Shown here: one piece after another, positions 59,766-64,000 of the stretch
Layout: the number at the start of each line of letters is the position of its first letter
How positions within the stretch are numbered: the first letter of the stretch is position 1
Assembly: GCA_006384855.1 (NCBI GenBank)
Contig: VCJN01003567.1
Span: 62,001-126,000 of the forward strand
Direction: 5' to 3'
DNA from: Tetraselmis striata
Taxonomy: Eukaryota; Chlorophyta; Chlorodendrophyceae; Chlorodendrales; Chlorodendraceae
DNA length: 64,000 nucleotides
The notes under the pieces: model-generated
The model's input: only the letters and a program-made list of their open reading frames with translations
Told to the model about the DNA's origin: nothing
Databases searched by the model: none
Translations under genes and position numbers: made by a program

Positions 59766-60966
59766 CTCGCGGAGCTCCCTTGGCGGATCAGCCTGGCAGG
59801 GACCACGGGGCGCAGGCGAGGGCAACATCTCCGCGGACTCAGCACCAAGCCCCGCCAATATCGGTTTACCCCGCTTTCCTCCCCCTATCTCGCCTGCTGG
59901 TACTCGCGAGCGCAGTGAGCTGCTGCGACTTTGGGCGACGTAGCAGATCCGTTGCACGAGACATCCACCCGGTAGATCTGCTGCAGGAAAGCTGCTCTCA
60001 CCTTCGATGCTGCTGGAGAAACTCTCGGGCCGTCTGCCTTGGCAGAATTTTGGCGGCACTGCTGGGAGATCTTATCTTTTGGGCGATGACTCGGGAGTGG
60101 GGAAAGAGCGCCGGGGCGAGGGCGGGGCGGCCTATATACGGATTATCGCGACCGCCTTGATTTAGATGCTGTGCAGTTGATACTCTATAGCGATGTCTGA
60201 AACCCTTCTGTAGCGCAGTAGATAGCGATGCCCTGATGAGCGAGTTCAAGCCGCGAAAAGGTATGCTGATGGCGCGCAACGCGCGCGCGCCAAGCAATAC
60301 AGACAATATAGACAATATAGACAATCACAGCGATTCCTCGTATTCTCCGCGCCTCTTCGCGCGACTTTAATTTCGTCAGAGGCTGGAGTACTAGTACTTA
60401 ACTATGCATCGTGTGTACCAGTAAATACTCGGAGTAAATAATATATCTACCGGTACTGTCCCCTCATTCCCCGGGCGTTTCGTTACCATACCGATTATCT
60501 GCGCTGGTCCATCAGTGCGACGCTCCAGTACGCGTTACAGTGATGTACGCCAGCTCAGCGCCCGCCGGTAATATCGACTATGATTTTGACCGGGGACGCG
60601 TTTCGTGTACGCGTACACATGACTGTACCTGGCCGTGGTTTTGATGCAGCCACAGCACTCGCGGATAACAAAGACTACGAGGTTTTTCCGGGGCTGCGTG
60701 TCTCCCTCCGAGACTACTGGTCCATTGTTGACCGATATTTTCAAACCGGTGCAGCTCGTGGTCCGGAGCGGGGAGTCACAGGTCGAAAAAAATACCGGAT
60801 AAGACGACGACTACGGCAGTTTAGTAGCAGCGCAGCAGCTACTGGCCGCCACAACATCTGCGACGCCCTGTCGTAACCAGTGTCGGCAACTCACTGCAAC
60901 ACCACCTCCCGCGCGTGAACCCCCGAGCGACCACCTACTAGCCCCGTACCCTGAGCCGACCACGCG
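59766..60966. other. Intergenic, with a weak tRNA-like sequence
   Basis: TAGCGCAGTAG at 60211 and GAGTTCAAGCC at 60242 have the spacing of A and B boxes, but the T stem pairs poorly, so this is at best a tRNA-derived remnant. A short GACAATATA tandem lies at about 60300-60326. A 98-codon frame at 60580-60876 has no recognisable domain. Confidence 0.3.
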
Positions 60967-61907
60967 ATGGTCGGCATCCTCAAGCATCGTGGGCAGGTAG
61001 CGAAAGCTTATGCAGCGACAAAGCAAGCGTTTTATGTCGTTTTCGCTACTTTTGTTGTCGGCGCCATCCTGCCGCAGTTCCGCCCCCGCCACGTCACTCT
61101 CGCGACAGCCCAGCCTAGCCGCCTGCACCGGGGTCGTCTACCGTCGAGCCTGCTGACGAGGCCGCTGCCCGGAACGTTACAGGTCTAGAGCTCCCGGTCG
61201 CTGCCCCGCCGGCCAACGGCAACGCAGACGGGGCGGGACTTGGCCGGGATACCAAGCATCGACAGCATCGTCGCCTAAGACGCCCCCCACTCGACAGCGC
61301 TAACATCAGGACCCAGGCGCAGTACGTAAACGGGTTTGAACGAGCAGGCTACGTGCCTCTCAGTCAGTCACCTCCGGAAACAGCATCTCCGACGCCAATC
61401 GCGGACCTGTCGGCTGATCAGCTTCCTGCCCGCGCGGCGGCTCTGGACGGGCAGCTGGAGAAGCAGCGTGAGGCGACGAGCCAGCTGCTCGATTATTGCG
61501 ATAGTTTCCAGTTCGTGCTCGATACCCGCGAGAGACAGCTCGGAGGCCAGTGGCGTGCGCTTTCAAGGCTTCACAGCAGTGGGGACGCGGAGCTCGCTGC
61601 TGCTGAGCGTCGAGCTGACGAGGCGGAGGTGGCTGCGACGTTTTTACAGCAGCAGGTGGACGACCTATCCGGCAAGCTGGCGGACAGCGAGGCAGCAGCC
61701 ACCGCTCGCGTGGCCGATCTCGCCAATGAGCTCAAGCAGGCGCGCGAGCTAAAGGCAGCGTCCGAGCGCCTGGCTCATGAGGTCACCGATGCAGGCGACG
61801 CTACCATGTCTGAGCACCAGGTGGGTGCCCTCCCCCATGCGCGCGTTGTTGAGCTGCGGCAGAAATCCATCAAATATTCAAATATAATATTCACTGGAAT
61901 CATATAG
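60967..61907 (+). CDS. Putative membrane-anchored coiled-coil protein, structure uncertain
   Basis: I do not recognise this protein. An ATG at 60967 opens a frame with a likely TM anchor, KQAFYVVFATFVVGAILPQF. A second frame, open from about 61160, carries NIRTQAQYVNGFERAGYVPL and then a long coiled coil: QLPARAAALDGQLEKQREAT, AELAAAERRADEAEVAATFL, QQQVDDLSGKLADSEAAATA. It ends at 61907. The two frames differ, so either a small intron or a frameshift lies near 61130-61190; I could not find a convincing splice pair. They may also be two unrelated frames. Confidence 0.4.
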
Positions 61908-62296
61908 CAGTCCCCCTTCCATACGTCTGCAATAGCTCAGACCTCACCCAGGGCCTATTTACAGCCCATACTAGTGGGCTATGAGGTTTGCTGCAATTTG
62001 TAGTCCACCCGTCAAACAGGCGCTTGGCTGGCTGACACCCAGCTGCTGCAGCAAATATTATCAGTCACTGCAAATCCTAGTTATATACCCCTGCTGGAAC
62101 CATATAACAGCCCCCCTTCCACACATGTGCAATCCGTCAGACCTCACCCAGGGCCTAGTTACAGCCCATACTAGTGGGTTATGAGGTTTGCTGCAATTTA
62201 TAGGTCAGCCGTCAAACTGCTGGCACCCAGCTGCTGCAGCAAATATTATCACTCACTGCAAATCACTTCATACACACACCAACATTCTGATAAGAG
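61897..62296 (+). repeat. About 200-bp tandem duplication
   Basis: GAATCATATAGCAGTCCCCC near 61897 returns as GAACCATATAACAGCCCCCC near 62097. The copies share CAGACCTCACCCAGGGCCTA, GCCCATACTAGTGGG and CCCAGCTGCTGCAGCAAATA. The second copy is about 20 bases shorter in one place. Confidence 0.85.
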
Positions 62297-62534
62297 TGTG
62301 GCACACACCTGTGGCACGGTCTTAACTGGAACTGTTGTTATGCAGAATCCTGATGTGGTATTGAGTAACACTAAGGGAAAAGTTCTTGGTGGTGTGCTGG
62401 AGAGCAAGCAGATTAATCGAGGACATTTGGCCAGCAACCAGCTGGAAAAGAAGCGCAAGTTTCAGCAGGACTGCTTGGGCTGGATGGATCAGATCATGCA
62501 CAAGCATGATGAGAACTGTCCCCCAGCTCTTTAG
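62181..62534 (+). CDS. Uncertain frame after the tandem repeat
   Basis: From about 62300 the frame (TVVMQNPDVVLSNTKGKVLG, then LEKKRKFQQDCLGWMDQIMH) has a coding-like, charged composition and stops at 62532-62534. Its first 40 codons are the tandem repeat, so the real start is probably elsewhere, or this is one exon of an unrecognised gene. No function is assigned. Confidence 0.25.
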   Translation: MRFAAIYRSAVKLLAPSCCSKYYHSLQITSYTHQHSDKSVAHTCGTVLTGTVVMQNPDVVLSNTKGKVLGGVLESKQINRGHLASNQLEKKRKFQQDCLGWMDQIMHKHDENCPPAL

Positions 62535-62539
62535 GTTTC

Positions 62540-63119
62540 TGAAATGTGTAATAATTCTCATTATTATTATTTCTTGTCCCATGCACCGTCTAACACTCTC
62601 ATATGCAGTTGTGCATCCTAGATTTTAATTGAGGGTTTCTGTGTGCAAGCGGGCGGGGCGCACTCAGACGCAATAACGTTAAGACGTGTCAGAATGTTCT
62701 TTCACATATTGCATTATAGCATATGCAACATCATTACTATACGATTATGCATATAATTGGAGGAGGCTGTCTGTTTGCTGACACATTGATCGCTGTGTTA
62801 ACTTCTATATATTCAGCGCATGGCAACTTGTCAGAAGATAATGGCAGTTGCTATAGTGTCAACTCACCACAGTCACATCAGATCGTGCGGTTGTGCCATG
62901 CGTCTCCACAGCCGGAAGCAACAATCTTATTAAACAAATGATGCAGTGTCTGGTAACATATTCATACATTAACACAATAATATGTAAATATCTCTCAAGC
63001 CGGTGCGCTGAATGCAAACATAAAATATGGCATGCACATGAAATGCACCGACATGGATGAGCGCATGAGAACAGAAAAGAATTCAGGTCCTATCATTACA
63101 CAAAATTACACAAAAAGTC
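62540..63119. other. Intergenic, AT-rich, no gene seen
   Basis: No supported features. AT content is higher than in the neighbouring exons. Confidence 0.35.
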
Positions 63120-63870
63120 CTATCCTGCCTCCTCCCCTTGCTGCTGCTGCTGTAGGTAGAGCTCATGCTCTGCCAGCAGCTTCCTATGAAGCTCCCCTGT
63201 GGCATCTACAACCCGAGCTAGGGGCAGCACCTCGCGCCGCGGCCGCTTCCCACTTGCGCGCGCCAGAATCTCCCAGGGCTCCATGCGACCTGTAATCTGG
63301 CCGCTTAGGTGTGGATGCATAGACCCAACCCAACCAGCCCTCTCTGGCAGGAAATCGGGGTGGGGGTGGGGGTGGGGAGGGGCAGTGAGGAAGGAGTACA
63401 CACGCTGACCTATCACCTGCTGGTAGCGTGCAGGATTCGCCAGCGCCGGCCGCTAGGCCTCTGTCAGCTCCATGCCCTGTACACTGAGGAGGTGGGTCAG
63501 ATAGGCAAGATGGTAAAGTCACATACAGTCATGAGGTCAGGGCCATGCAGGCGGTGGGCTCACCACGTGGTTAGCAAAGGCGGGCAGGACCGGGACGCGG
63601 TTGTAGTCCAGCTTGGACAGGTCGCCGTCGGGGGGGTTGTGGTCCAGCCAGACAGGCGTGAGGCCCATCTGCAGCTGGTCGCCCTCTGGCCGATAGATAC
63701 CGGTGCGGAACTTCCACCGCACCTTCCCCAGGTCTCCGACTTGCTGGATCCAGGTGCCTACTAGGGGGCCGAGGATCTGTATCACGTCGCCGGTCCGGGG
63801 CACGCGACGGAACTGGTCCTGCCCGAATTCCGGATCGATTGACTGGAACGACGCCACCCCCGCTATCTGT
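63120..63870 (-). CDS. C-terminal exons of an unidentified gene, with an in-frame TAG
   Basis: The gene runs leftward from beyond the window. Exon 63564-63870 reads RRVPRTGDVIQILGPLVGTW and YRPEGDQLQMGLTPVWLDHN, ending NHV before GTGAGC. A likely exon 63410-63476 reads GMELTEA, then TAG, then RPALANPARYQQVIG. The last exon, 63120-63289, continues in phase with RMEPWEILARASGKRPRREV and ends in a Gln run and EEAG. Both splice junctions preserve phase through the TAG, which could be a CAG (Gln) changed by one base. I do not recognise the family. If the TAG is real, the last 80 or so residues are lost. Confidence 0.5.
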
Positions 63871-64000
63871 CTGCACAGCCACACACATAGACCGTGACAC
63901 GATAAGACAGAGGGTGGGCTATCCTGCGTCTAGTCAGGCCCGGGGCGCTATTGGCGGGGGGTATTCTTACCTAGGGAGGAAAAAGGTGGCGGAGAAGGTC

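Noticed and set aside
60205-60260. Possible tRNA gene
   Set aside because: The A and B boxes are spaced correctly, but the T and anticodon stems do not pair well enough for a working tRNA.

Overview
The window is nuclear DNA from a eukaryote with spliceosomal introns. It is most likely a green microalga, possibly a prasinophyte; this is inferred from gene content and style, not from a database match. The support is GC-rich coding exons; short introns with GTGAG or GTGCG donors and CAG acceptors; an MscS-like (MSL) mechanosensitive channel and a UPF0114 protein of the kind known from plants and algae; plant-type TTTAGGG repeats; and non-LTR retroelements. About forty runs of 10-30 G or C lie almost entirely in introns and intergenic DNA.

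I could assemble six multi-exon genes, checking splice sites and phase by hand: a six-TM voltage-gated K+ channel with a C-terminal zinc ribbon (579-2686, +); Rab2 (25711-28743, -); a PDCD2/TSR4 ribosome-assembly protein (29590-35461, +), divergent from Rab2; an 18-exon MSL channel (37369-45197, -); a UPF0114 membrane protein (56073-57076, +); and a CPSF6/CFIm68-like RRM protein (57733-59765, -). An unidentified gene enters from the right edge (63120-63870, -). A single-exon gene at 13346-13984 (-) encodes a secreted protein built from Trp-containing 11-residue repeats, and an inverted copy with two stop codons lies at 7409-7825.

The rest is mostly mobile or decaying DNA. One retroelement (18380-21965) has a reverse transcriptase and a PD-(D/E)xK-like nuclease separated by one frameshift. 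A second, more damaged one (about 46600-50960) has the order C2H2 finger, RT, endonuclease-like domain. Ankyrin-type and RING pseudogenes occupy about 8.7-11.9 kb and 15.9-17.4 kb, and a frameshifted RING lies at 4.5 kb. Short dispersed families include a tRNA-derived SINE-like repeat, a 208-bp element with perfect 25-bp terminal inverted repeats, TTCCG-rich arrays, 177- and 200-bp tandem duplications, and an over-represented octamer TAGCGACT.

The genes do not form a pathway; this is an ordinary eukaryotic mix of membrane transport, trafficking, ribosome assembly and mRNA processing. I found no CRISPR array, operon or phage. The most unusual signals are C runs placed just inside 5' splice sites, a head-to-head telomeric repeat inside an intron, the 11-residue repeat protein, and the nuclease-bearing retroelements with a shared 3' hairpin.
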